From Sphaerisporangium corydalis (GTDB lineage: Bacteria; Actinomycetota; Actinomycetes; Streptosporangiales; Streptosporangiaceae): a stretch of DNA of 64,000 nt. A program made the position numbers and the translations under genes. The stretch covers positions 1-64,000 of the forward strand of contig NZ_JANZYP010000010.1 in NCBI RefSeq assembly GCF_025506355.1. The letters run 5' to 3'. Below, piece by piece: positions 8,659 through 16,248 of the stretch. The notes under the pieces are model-generated. The model was not told where the DNA came from, searched no databases, and saw only the letters and a program-made list of their open reading frames with translations. Within the stretch, counting starts at the first letter, position 1; each line of letters opens with the position of its first letter.

Positions 8659-8958
8659 TCAGGGCGTGGTGGTGAGCAGTGCGGTCAGGTGGGCGCCGTT
8701 CGCGGTCACGAAGGCGAAACCGTTGCTGGTGGGGCGGAATCGGTCCAGGCGGATGCGGCAGGTGGTGCCACGCATGTCCCGCGGGTTGCCGTACGCGGGG
8801 TAGTCCACGACGCGCTGAACGTCGTCGGAGTTGGTCAGGGTGAGGCAGGTGGCGTGCTGGGTGTCGGTCGCGGTGACCAGGACGGTTCGGCCGAGGGCGC
8901 GCTGGTCGGCCCAGATGCTTCCGGGGGTGACGACGTAGATGGCGTGGATCGTGCGCAT
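8659..8958 (-). CDS. Hypothetical protein (99 aa)
   Basis: 99-aa soluble protein, start ATG 8958 preceded by GGAAGGACC. It looks like a compact alpha/beta protein (AIYVVTPGSIW, VLVTATDTQHATCLTL, GFAFVTANGAHLTALL). No catalytic motif or membrane segment is seen and I recognise no family. It lies among small genes between traB and ssb. Confidence 0.6.
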   Translation of the reverse strand: MRTIHAIYVVTPGSIWADQRALGRTVLVTATDTQHATCLTLTNSDDVQRVVDYPAYGNPRDMRGTTCRIRLDRFRPTSNGFAFVTANGAHLTALLTTTP

Positions 8959-8982
8959 GCCGGGGGTCCTTCCGGGGAGGGG

Positions 8983-9201
8983 TCAGCGGGTGCCGTTGTG
9001 GTGCAGGCGGCGGGCGTAGACGTAGAGCTGCCAGCCGATGCGGGGGCGCATGCCGGTTCCCTCGCAGGCGCGGCAGGTGCGGTTTCTGCCGGCGGGGCGG
9101 CATCGGTTGCAGGTTCCCCAGGGGGAGGCGTAGCAGAAACAGGTGTAACCGAGTGTGACGACGGGGAGGCAGAGGACTAGCAGGACGATGAGCGCGGTCA
9201 T
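8983..9201 (-). CDS. Small TM plus zinc-motif protein (72 aa)
   Basis: 72 residues: an N-terminal membrane segment (LIVLLVLCLPVVTLGYTCF) and a Cys-rich tail with CNRC and CRACEGTG. It matches the 78-aa product in architecture (one TM followed by CxxCxGTG-like motifs and a short basic end). Start ATG 9201; AGGAG lies six bases upstream. Function unknown. Confidence 0.62.
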   Translation of the reverse strand: MTALIVLLVLCLPVVTLGYTCFCYASPWGTCNRCRPAGRNRTCRACEGTGMRPRIGWQLYVYARRLHHNGTR

Positions 9202-9290
9202 GGTGGGCTCCTGGCCGGTTTCCGTGGTTTGCGCAGGTGGGCCGCTAGGCGTTAGGGCGCTGGTAGATCAGCGGATGGGGTGCTAGCGGG

Positions 9291-9330
9291 GGTGCTAGGT
9301 CTAGCGGAGGCGGGCGCTAGACCTAGCACC
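9291..9330. other. 16-bp perfect palindrome with GCTAG repeats; candidate clt transfer locus
   Basis: Two 16-bp arms (GGTGCTAGGTCTAGCG and its complement, 9291-9306 and 9315-9330) flank an 8-base spacer, 10 bases beyond the traB stop. Further GCTAG-type words occur at 9244 and 9282. There is no T-run, which argues against a simple terminator. TraB translocases bind short repeated sequences near their own gene, so a cis-acting transfer site is the best guess. Confidence 0.45.
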
Positions 9331-9340
9331 ATTTCGCGGG

Positions 9341-11608
9341 TCAGGATCCGGTCCCGGACCCCTGCTTTCCGTCACGCTGGGTGATTGCGGTGGTGATGTC
9401 GTCGCGGGTGATGCCGCGCCGGTTGGCGCCCTTGCCGCCGGTTTCGGGGGTGCCCCAGACCTGCCCGGTCTTGATGCCGTGCGGTTTGAGGGCGGTGGTG
9501 AGCTGGGCGGCGCGGGCGTCGGCCTCCAGCTCCATCCACGGCCCGTAGACCTCGGGCCGCAGTTCGGCGAGCCGTGCCACGACGATCTCGTTCCACACCT
9601 TGACCTCGGCTGGGCCGACCACCGACAGGATGTCGGCGAGAAGGTCGTGGGTCGGCGCCGTCACGGTGGGGCCCTCGCCGAGGGCGTGCCCGGTCAGGGT
9701 GCCCGCGGCCTTGCGCAGGGCGTGGGCGCGGTCGGCGATGAGCTGGGTTTGGGGGGTGTCCAGGTAGGCGGACTTGACCACTTTGGGCATCGGGGTGGCG
9801 CCGACCAGGTAACCGGTGCCGGCGTCGGCCTCGGGCACGAACACCGTGGCGCGGATCCCGTTCTTGTACGCGGAGGTGCCGAGGATCATGTCGTTCTCGA
9901 TCTGGCCGGCGACGCGCAGGCAGTACCGGATGGACACGTTGGCGCTGATGCCGGTGGGGAGGCTGTCCTTGTCGGGGCGCTGGGTGGCCAGGATCAGCAC
10001 CACGCCCAGGGCGCGCCCTAGTTTGATGATGAATTCGGCGTCCTCACCGGCCTTGGCGCCGTAGGTGGCGTGCGCGAACAGGTTCTGGCATTCATCGATG
10101 ATGCAGACCAGTGGGTGAAGTCCCAGAGAGCGTTTGTCGGCGATCTGCCGGGTGACGCGCTTGTCGGGGCAGAGGTCGGGCGGCAGGGTCTTGAGCGTGG
10201 CGGCGCGGCGCATGACCTCTTTGCGCAGCAGGGTCAGCGAGTCGGCGGCGTAGGCGATGGCCTCGTCGTGGATGCCGGAGACGTACCGGTGGCACACCTT
10301 CTCGTAGGGGTCCAGGTCGCCGGTGCCCTTCAGCTCGTGGAACCATCCCTCGGTGGTGGGGTCGAGCACGATGCCGGCGCCCAGTTCGCGCACGGTGGCG
10401 GTTTTGCCCTGTCCGGGGAGGGAACCGATCAGCACGTTGTGCTGGATGAGCGGCACCTTGACGGCACGGCCTCGGGGGTCGTTGCCCAGCGGGATGCCCT
10501 TGAACACGTCGTGGATGGTGGCCTTGAGCAGGGGCGAGGTGACGATGGTCTTGGACAGGTCCTTGTCGCCGACCCACAGGATCAGCCGCCCCTCATGGAT
10601 GGAGGAGTCGCCCTCAGGCCAGATGGCGCCGAGGGGCCGGCGCAGCGCACCGGACAGCCGGTCTCGTTTGTCCAGGACGTCTCCCACGGTCACGCCGTAG
10701 GGCAGGTCCAGGTCGGCGCGCCAGCCGGGGCCGTCGCGGGTGATCGGGGCGACGAACCGGATGGCGTCCTTGGGGTTCTTGGACATGGCCTGGGTGATGC
10801 CGGGGATGCTGAGCGCGGTCAACGCGCGGATGACGATGTCGCTGGTCAGCTTCTCCACCGTGGAGGCCAGTACGGCGCGCTCGATCAGCGGGCGGTCGGC
10901 GGGCTTGCCCAGGACGCCGAGGGCGGCCAGCGCCACGGCCAGCGTCCCCCACTGGGCGGCGGTCGGGGCGGCGGTCACGATCAGCGCCACGATCAGCAGG
11001 GTGATCAGCACGGCCAGCGCGATCGGGACCCGCAGCCGGACCCGCGAGTCACGCTGACGCGACAGCTTGAGGTAGATCTCCGGGTCGGCCTTCTGGACCG
11101 CGGCCACCCGCACCGGTTCGCCCTCCAGGTCGAACGTCCAGCGCACCATGCCACCCACCAGGCGGACCAGGCCGCGGGGGGAGCGGTAGGCCAGGCGTCC
11201 GGCGTACAGGGGGGTGTGGGTGAGCTGGTAGCCGGTGACGTGGGCGTAGTGCCGGCCCATCCAGCTCAGGGTGTGCACGGCCTCGGTGCGCGAGCGCAGC
11301 CACAGCGGGACGATCCGGCGGCGGGTGCTGGCCTTGCCCTCCAGTTCGGCCCACCAGTCGCGGCGCTCCCCGCCGGGCTGGTCGACCTGGACCGCGTCGC
11401 CCAGAACCCTCGCGCCGGTCGGGGTCTCGGGGTCGGTGGGGGTGGGGGCGTCCTCGGCGGGCGGGTAGGGGTGGCGTCCGGCGCGGGCGGTCTCGATCGA
11501 GACCACCTCAGCGACGGGCCCGTCATCGGGCATCTGGTCGTGGGGTTCGTCGGGGAACAGGTCCCAGTCGCGTGCGGGACGCTCGCCGGGGTCGTTGGGC
11601 TGGGTCAT
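9341..11608 (-). CDS. traB: TraB/FtsK-type DNA translocase
   Basis: 755-aa conjugal transfer ATPase. The N-terminal ~120 residues are soluble and acidic; about residues 190-235 form a hydrophobic hairpin (VPIALAVLITLLIVALIVTA and a following helix). The motor domain has Walker A GSLPGQGKT and Walker B LVCIIDECQNLF, then an RP-type arginine segment (ILATQRPDKDSLP). The C-terminal ~90 residues resemble an FtsK-gamma-like DNA-reading domain. Such proteins pump double-stranded DNA between mycelia without a relaxase. ATG 11608 overlaps the upstream membrane gene stop (ATGA). Confidence 0.9.
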   Translation of the reverse strand: MTQPNDPGERPARDWDLFPDEPHDQMPDDGPVAEVVSIETARAGRHPYPPAEDAPTPTDPETPTGARVLGDAVQVDQPGGERRDWWAELEGKASTRRRIVPLWLRSRTEAVHTLSWMGRHYAHVTGYQLTHTPLYAGRLAYRSPRGLVRLVGGMVRWTFDLEGEPVRVAAVQKADPEIYLKLSRQRDSRVRLRVPIALAVLITLLIVALIVTAAPTAAQWGTLAVALAALGVLGKPADRPLIERAVLASTVEKLTSDIVIRALTALSIPGITQAMSKNPKDAIRFVAPITRDGPGWRADLDLPYGVTVGDVLDKRDRLSGALRRPLGAIWPEGDSSIHEGRLILWVGDKDLSKTIVTSPLLKATIHDVFKGIPLGNDPRGRAVKVPLIQHNVLIGSLPGQGKTATVRELGAGIVLDPTTEGWFHELKGTGDLDPYEKVCHRYVSGIHDEAIAYAADSLTLLRKEVMRRAATLKTLPPDLCPDKRVTRQIADKRSLGLHPLVCIIDECQNLFAHATYGAKAGEDAEFIIKLGRALGVVLILATQRPDKDSLPTGISANVSIRYCLRVAGQIENDMILGTSAYKNGIRATVFVPEADAGTGYLVGATPMPKVVKSAYLDTPQTQLIADRAHALRKAAGTLTGHALGEGPTVTAPTHDLLADILSVVGPAEVKVWNEIVVARLAELRPEVYGPWMELEADARAAQLTTALKPHGIKTGQVWGTPETGGKGANRRGITRDDITTAITQRDGKQGSGTGS

Positions 11609-12609
11609 GATGGGGTCACCTCGTGCTCGTTCATGCGGGCGGGGTTGCGGGGCGCGGCCACTGTTCTTGGCGGATTGGGGGCCGCGTCCCGTACGGGGAC
11701 GGTCGGGGGCGGGGTGCGGTCGGACCGCGTCTGGTCGGTGCGGTCGGCGGGGGTGGGGTCGGCGGTCGGACCGTGCGGTCGGTCCGCGGCGGTCGGTGCG
11801 GTCGGGGCGGGGTCGGTCGGGGGTTCGGTCCGCAACCGGGCGAGCAGTCGTCCGGCGCGGTCGGTCGAGATGGACTGGCCGGTCTGGCGGACCGCGTCGC
11901 GGAGCCGGTCGCGGGTCAAGGTGATGCCGCGTGCGTCGTGGTCGGCCACGATGCGCCATCCCAGCGGCATGAACTCGTCCACGTCCGCGGGGGAGACAGC
12001 CGTACGGCGAGGCCGGTCGGCGGGCGTCTTAACGGGCTTGGCCGTGCGGGCTGGCTTGCGCGCTGGGGCCGGGCGCGGCTGGACCGGCAGAGGTGCGGGC
12101 GGCGGGATAAGGGTGGTCGGGCGGTCGGCGGTCTGTATCGCCTGGCGCAGGGCGGTGATGGTCACGGCGATGTTGCGCTGTATCGAGGCGGCGGCCTCGG
12201 CCACCACGATCAGCAGCACCGGTCCGCAGGAGTGGATCAGCACGCCGATCCCGTCGACTCCGGCGGGGTTCATGGCGGGGGTGGCGACGTTAAGCAACCA
12301 CGTCATCAGGCCGGCGGTCCAGCGCAGTGCGGTCAGCCATCCGTCACGCACGCCGTAGCGGTCCAGGGCGCGGCCACCCACCAGGGCGACGACCAACCCC
12401 ATGTCCACCATCGGCGACAGCATCCAGGCGATAGCGGGGTGGACGGCGTGCGCGGTGAGCAACCCGAACACGTTGCCCGCGCCGTAGACCATGACCCCGA
12501 CCGCGATGCCCCATACCGGGCGCCCGACGTTGCGGCTGGTGCGCTGCAACCCTTCGAGTTCCGCCTGAGCTTCGGCGCGGGTCAAGGTGGCAGCGTTCGC
12601 GCCGGTCAT
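11605..12609 (-). CDS. Spd-like membrane protein (DUF2637-type)
   Basis: 334-aa protein with about four membrane helices in residues 30-145 (VWGIAVGVMVYGAGNVFGLL, AWMLSPMVDMGLVVALV, a segment near TAGLMTWLLNVATP, VLLIVVAEAAASI), then a Pro/Arg-rich cytoplasmic tail with a small helical domain (PLGWRIVADHDARGITLTR) and a disordered end. This layout matches SpdB/DUF2637 intramycelial spread proteins encoded next to traB. Both ends overlap neighbouring genes by ATGA, placing it firmly in the transfer block. Confidence 0.75.
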   Translation of the reverse strand: MTGANAATLTRAEAQAELEGLQRTSRNVGRPVWGIAVGVMVYGAGNVFGLLTAHAVHPAIAWMLSPMVDMGLVVALVGGRALDRYGVRDGWLTALRWTAGLMTWLLNVATPAMNPAGVDGIGVLIHSCGPVLLIVVAEAAASIQRNIAVTITALRQAIQTADRPTTLIPPPAPLPVQPRPAPARKPARTAKPVKTPADRPRRTAVSPADVDEFMPLGWRIVADHDARGITLTRDRLRDAVRQTGQSISTDRAGRLLARLRTEPPTDPAPTAPTAADRPHGPTADPTPADRTDQTRSDRTPPPTVPVRDAAPNPPRTVAAPRNPARMNEHEVTPS

Positions 12610-12782
12610 GGCCGTTCACCTCCCGCGGGGCGGCGGTCGTGGATGGAGTGCGTCGAGCGGGTCATGCCGTGCTTGCGGGTGACCTCAAGGAAGCGTTCGT
12701 CGGACTTCTGAAAGGTGGGGAGCTTCTCCCCGTGGACGGTGATGCCGGGGCGCTTGCTGGTGTCGAGCTTGCGGGGCGTCAT
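12606..12782 (-). CDS. Small basic hypothetical protein (58 aa)
   Basis: 58-aa basic protein (TPRKLDTSKRPGITVHGEK, then KSDERFLEVTRKHGMTRST). No known domain recognised. It is tightly packed: its start overlaps the upstream zinc-protein stop and its stop overlaps the Spd-like gene start, each as ATGA. Coupling is the main evidence that it is translated. Confidence 0.6.
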   Translation of the reverse strand: MTPRKLDTSKRPGITVHGEKLPTFQKSDERFLEVTRKHGMTRSTHSIHDRRPAGGERP

Positions 12783-13165
12783 GCGGCCACCTCCGTGGCC
12801 TCGGCGCAGTCCAGGCAGGTGCCGAGGTGGCGCGGCAGCACGTAACCGGCGTCGGTGCCGCAGTCGGGGCAGGTGCGGCGGGCGGTGTTGGCCTTGTCCA
12901 GCGCGCGAAGCTGGGCGGGGGTGGCGGTGCGCTTGGGCAGGGCGAACCGCACGTCGTACAGGTAGGCGGCGCGGACGCCGGGGGCGCCGTGCCGGCGCGA
13001 GCGCCACAACACCTGTGCTTGCACCCCCTGCCCGCCGGGGCGCAGACCGGCGGCGGTGAGCTGCCGCAGGGTGGCCAGGTGCGGCGGGGCCATCCGCCAC
13101 GGCCAGGTCGGGATGCCGTACCGGGAACCGGTCGGGTCCCAGAACGCGGCGCGGATGCGACTCAT
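12779..13165 (-). CDS. Zinc-binding AICE accessory protein (RRQRL-type family, tentative)
   Basis: 128-aa protein. The N-terminal half has a Trp-rich stretch (IPTWPWRMAPPHLATLRQL, then TAAGLRPGGQG) that I associate with small 'RRQRL motif' zinc-binding proteins of Streptomyces conjugative elements, although that exact motif is absent here. The C-terminal half holds a zinc ribbon, CPDC followed by CLDC. Its start overlaps the upstream 61-aa gene stop as TGATG. Role unknown; position suggests transfer or replication support. Confidence 0.65.
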   Translation of the reverse strand: MSRIRAAFWDPTGSRYGIPTWPWRMAPPHLATLRQLTAAGLRPGGQGVQAQVLWRSRRHGAPGVRAAYLYDVRFALPKRTATPAQLRALDKANTARRTCPDCGTDAGYVLPRHLGTCLDCAEATEVAA

Positions 13166-13350
13166 CAGGCAGCCTTCCCGAGGGTGGCGTGGAATTCGCT
13201 GTCCAGGTCGGCGGCGTAGACGGCGCGCCGGCACGGGGCGCAGTGGAACAGCACCGGTCCGCCGTCCAGGGGGGCGTGGCAGCGTGGGCAGGGCTTGGCG
13301 GCGCCGGCGCGGGGCATCGTGCCGGTTGCGGGCGTGGCCGGTGCGGTCAT
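13165..13350 (-). CDS. Small zinc-ribbon protein (61 aa)
   Basis: 61-aa protein with CPRC and CAPC pairs (residues ~21-24 and 37-40), a minimal zinc ribbon, followed by a short helix. No family recognised. The start overlaps the Nudix gene stop (ATGA) and the stop overlaps the next zinc-protein gene (TGATG). Confidence 0.65.
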   Translation of the reverse strand: MTAPATPATGTMPRAGAAKPCPRCHAPLDGGPVLFHCAPCRRAVYAADLDSEFHATLGKAA

Positions 13351-14042
13351 CGCGGGTCGCCTCCCCTACCGGGCGCCACGGCGGCGGCCGTGAGGAATTC
13401 GGTGAGCATGGCCTGGTGGGCGGCGAAGATGACCCCGCGGTACGTCGCGTGGAGGTAGTCGGCCAGGATCGTGACGGTGTCGGCGCGCACCCACGCGGCC
13501 CGCTTGGCGTCGTCGGCCCCTGCCAGGGCGGGGAACGCCTCCCTGCGGTTGGTCCCCAGGTGGACTCGGGCGGGTACGGTCACCATCCACGCCTCATCGC
13601 TGGCGCGAGGATCGGGCACATACCGCGCCGGGAGCACCTGCCAGGTGACCCCGGGCAGGGTCAGCCCGGTTTCCTCGGCCAGCTCACGGATTGCGGCGTA
13701 GGCGGCGCTCTCGCCGGCCTCGACGTACCCGCCGGGCAGCGCCCAGCCGTGTCCGTCCCGTCGTTCGACCATGGCCAGCCACCGCCGCCCGTCCTGGTCG
13801 GTGGCGGTCACCACGGCGTCGGCGGCCAGTTGCTCGCCCCAGTGCCCCAGCTCGTTGCGGCCGTAGCGGATGCCGGTCGGCGCGTGGGGGTTGACCGGGC
13901 GGCCGTCGACCACACGGAACGGGATCGCGGCCTCGGCCTGCCGGATGGCCCAGTCGATCAGGGCGGGGTCGGCGATCGGGTCGGCCCACCCCTCCCGGAC
14001 GCCCTTGTCGAACACGTCGGGGTGTGTGTAGGTGCGGGTCAT
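13347..14042 (-). CDS. Nudix hydrolase
   Basis: 231-aa Nudix enzyme with the full box GGYVEAGESAAYAAIREL followed by AEETGL, giving the GX5EX7REUXEEXGU pattern. About 80 residues precede the Nudix fold and resemble the N-terminus of other actinobacterial Nudix proteins. Substrate unknown (a nucleoside diphosphate linked to another moiety). Nudix genes are a recurrent AICE component, as in pSAM2, where one is implicated in signalling within the element. Confidence 0.9.
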   Translation of the reverse strand: MTRTYTHPDVFDKGVREGWADPIADPALIDWAIRQAEAAIPFRVVDGRPVNPHAPTGIRYGRNELGHWGEQLAADAVVTATDQDGRRWLAMVERRDGHGWALPGGYVEAGESAAYAAIRELAEETGLTLPGVTWQVLPARYVPDPRASDEAWMVTVPARVHLGTNRREAFPALAGADDAKRAAWVRADTVTILADYLHATYRGVIFAAHQAMLTEFLTAAAVAPGRGGDPR

Positions 14043-14054
14043 GGCGACTCTCCT

Positions 14055-14936
14055 TCAGTACCGGCGCGGGCGGCGGAGGCGGGTAGTGGCCGGCTGTCGG
14101 CGGGGGGTGCGCACGTCGCCGGAGATGGAGCGGGCGTCCACCGTCAGGGCGCCGGAGGCGGCCAGCTCAGCGGGGGCGTTGATGGCGATGTCACCGGAGA
14201 TCGCTGAGGCGGTCAGATTGCCGGCGTCGGTGGCGTGGACGGTGATGTCGCCCGAGACGGTGCCCAGCCGCCCCGACCCGCCGAAGTCCTCGATCCGGAT
14301 GTCTCCAGAGGTGGTGACGGCGGTGACGGTCTCGGTGCGCCCGAGCCGGATGTCCCCCGAGACGGTTTGCACGTTGGCGTGGTCGGGGTAGTCGGCGCGG
14401 ATGTCGCCAGAGGTGGTGTGGGCGGTCAGCTTGCGGCATCCGTCCATGTCCAGGTCACCGGAGCCCGAGGTGTGATCCACCCACTCCAGCTCACCGCGCG
14501 CGGTCACCGGCGCGGACCTGGTACGGACGCGCAGGGCCGAACCGTGCGGCAGCCGGACCTCGGCGCGCACACCCTGCATGCCGGGCACGGGCTGCCCGTT
14601 GATGAGGTTCCCGGAGATGTGCATGGTCCCGCCGGAGACGAAGATCCCGGAGGCGACGTTTCCGGTGACGATCGTGCGACCGCCGTTGCCGGTGACGACG
14701 GTCACGCTGGGCTGGCTTGTGGTGGGGACGTTGACCGTGAGCACGCGGGTCTCGGCGGTGAGCGTGGCGGCGGTCATGGCGGTGGCGTCAGGGCCATCAG
14801 CGGGGGCGGTCAGGGTGACCTCGGCGCGGTCGGTATCGGTGACGGTCACGGTGATCTGCCCGTGCGGCATGGTCAGGTCCAGGACGACAGGACCGGGCAT
14901 GGGCGCGGACAGCGTCCGGGTGCTGGTGTCGTTCAT
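14055..14936 (-). CDS. DUF4097-type beta-repeat protein
   Basis: 293-aa protein with repeats of a TTSGDIR-like unit (TTSGDIRADY, TVSGDIRLGR, TTSGDIRIED, TVSGDITVHA, AISGDIAINA, SISGDVRTPR). This is the right-handed beta-helix-like pattern of DUF4097 putative adhesin/surface-fold proteins. No signal peptide or membrane anchor is present, so it is probably cytosolic. The N-terminal ~90 residues form a separate beta-rich segment. Start ATG 14936 lies 11 bases past the preceding zinc-ribbon stop. Its role in a conjugative element is unknown. Confidence 0.78.
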   Translation of the reverse strand: MNDTSTRTLSAPMPGPVVLDLTMPHGQITVTVTDTDRAEVTLTAPADGPDATAMTAATLTAETRVLTVNVPTTSQPSVTVVTGNGGRTIVTGNVASGIFVSGGTMHISGNLINGQPVPGMQGVRAEVRLPHGSALRVRTRSAPVTARGELEWVDHTSGSGDLDMDGCRKLTAHTTSGDIRADYPDHANVQTVSGDIRLGRTETVTAVTTSGDIRIEDFGGSGRLGTVSGDITVHATDAGNLTASAISGDIAINAPAELAASGALTVDARSISGDVRTPRRQPATTRLRRPRRY

Positions 14937-14947
14937 CGGGCGCCCGC

Positions 14948-15184
14948 TCACAGCGAGATCCGGTTGGTGCGACCGCACTCGCGGCAGTCGGCGAGCGTCT
15001 CGTCCTGGTTCGGCGACAGGGGGTCGGCGGTGGTCTTCTGGCAGTAGCCGCACACCCACTGGCCGAGGCCGCCGACGTTGCACCACGAAGTGGCGACGTA
15101 GACGGGGTAACCCTCGACGTAGGACTTCCACGACTTGCGGTGAGCGGGTACGGCCTTGTCCCTGCGAGGCTTGAACGGGGTCAT
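14948..15184 (-). CDS. Small zinc-ribbon protein (78 aa)
   Basis: 78-aa protein: basic N-terminus (TPFKPRRDKAVPAHRKSWK), an aromatic middle, then CGYC and CREC pairs forming a zinc ribbon (GQWVCGYCQKTT, ADCRECGRTNR). The start overlaps the WhiB stop as TGATG. Unknown function; one of several Cys-pair proteins in the same transcript. Confidence 0.65.
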   Translation of the reverse strand: MTPFKPRRDKAVPAHRKSWKSYVEGYPVYVATSWCNVGGLGQWVCGYCQKTTADPLSPNQDETLADCRECGRTNRISL

Positions 15185-15723
15185 CACGCGGCCTCCCGCC
15201 AAGCGGCCTCGGCCTCGGCGTCGATCTCCGCGGGCGTCATACCAGCCCACACACCCGAATCGGGGCGGACCTTCAGGGCGTAGATTCCGCAGACCAGGCG
15301 GGCCGGGCAGGGTGCGCAGACCTCCCGCGCCACGGCCTCCCGTGCGGCCTGATCCTCGGCGGACTCGCCGCCCTTGGGGCCGACGTGCAGCTCGGGGTCA
15401 TACACGCACTCGGCGTTCTCGGCGAGCACGCCCGGCGCACCGGCAATGGCCAGCGCCGAGGGATGAACAGGGGTGAAGGCGGCGCCGTAGGTCCAGGCCG
15501 CGGCACGGGCCAGCGTGACCAGGTCGGCGGCGTCCTCGGCGGTACCGCACACCTTGACCAGGCGGCCCTCGTACCGCTCGACGGCCGCCCATACCGGGCT
15601 GCCGCTGATGGATGTCCGCCGGTGAAGCTCAGCGGTCACCAGCTCCACGCCGACCGTGTGTCGGCGAGAAGCGCGCTGAGCCCTGGCTAATTTGCCCGTG
15701 CTGATCGGGACGGCTTCCGTCAT
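15184..15723 (-). CDS. WhiB-family iron-sulfur transcription factor
   Basis: 179-aa protein whose C-terminal ~70 residues match WhiB-like factors: one upstream Cys (NAECVYDPE), then EVCAPCPARLVC giving the CxxC-x5-C cluster, then the turn GVWAGMT (usually GVWGG). The four Cys should hold a 4Fe-4S cluster. The spacing between the first and second Cys is longer than in many chromosomal homologues. The N-terminal ~100 residues are an unrelated alpha/beta region. It sits near the start of the long element transcript and may regulate it or sense redox state. Confidence 0.85.
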   Translation of the reverse strand: MTEAVPISTGKLARAQRASRRHTVGVELVTAELHRRTSISGSPVWAAVERYEGRLVKVCGTAEDAADLVTLARAAAWTYGAAFTPVHPSALAIAGAPGVLAENAECVYDPELHVGPKGGESAEDQAAREAVAREVCAPCPARLVCGIYALKVRPDSGVWAGMTPAEIDAEAEAAWREAA

Positions 15724-15821
15724 GATGGAGGTACTCCTTATTGACTCGTACGGGTTGTGAGGAGCGAGAAGCGGTCCGTGTCTTGGCGGATGGGGGCCGC
15801 TTCTCCGCTTGCCTGGCTGAA

Positions 15822-15992
15822 TCAGCCGAGGTTGGAAGCGAAGGTCATCAGCGCGTCGGCGACGACCGTCAGCCCGTGGAACGCGTTGGTGGCCGTCACA
15901 GCGGCCTGTGCGGGCTGGCGGATGATGAAGAACAGCGCACAGACCATGAGCAGGATGGGAACGAGCCGGCGGGGCTTCGGCGTCTGGATCAT
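15822..15992 (-). CDS. Small membrane peptide (56 aa)
   Basis: A short frame starting at ATG 15992 with GGAGGG ten bases upstream. The product is a basic tip (IQTPKPRR), a membrane segment (LVPILLMVCALFFII) and a 30-residue tail ending FASNLG. It may be a membrane-anchored or secreted peptide. It is the first gene of the leftward transcript, directly downstream of the GntR-type operators. Confidence 0.6.
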   Translation of the reverse strand: MIQTPKPRRLVPILLMVCALFFIIRQPAQAAVTATNAFHGLTVVADALMTFASNLG

Positions 15993-16114
15993 TGATGCGG
16001 CCCTCCTGTAGCGGGAGTGCTGAGGTGCGGGTCCTGTTGGGCGGCCCGCCGCACCTCGGCTCTTCAGTTGACTGTTCGACTCCGGCTTGACGGGCAGGTA
16101 TGCTGCCCTTTTGA

Positions 16115-16194
16115 AACATCAAACGTTTGTCGATAGCCCCGATGATGGACCTGTCCCTGAGGCGTTGTCAATGAACATCAAACGTTTGGTGTTT
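16115..16194. promoter_or_regulatory. Twin operator for the divergent GntR regulator
   Basis: Two copies of AACATCAAACGTTTG (cores CAAACGTTTG at 16120-16129 and 16179-16188) lie 59 bases apart, about six helical turns, in the divergent region between the leftward operon and the GntR gene. The second is a longer palindrome, AACATCAAACGTTTGGTGTT. This is the expected layout for autoregulation and repression of the element transcript. Exact -35/-10 boxes cannot be assigned. Confidence 0.7.
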
Positions 16195-16248
16195 AGGAAT
16201 TTAGACTGGTAGCGCAGGAACCGGACTAACGGCATGAAAGAGGGATAA

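Noticed and set aside
10070-12358. 762-codon plus-strand frame opposite traB and spd
   Set aside because: Antisense shadow with no domain; both minus-strand genes have motifs and coupled starts.
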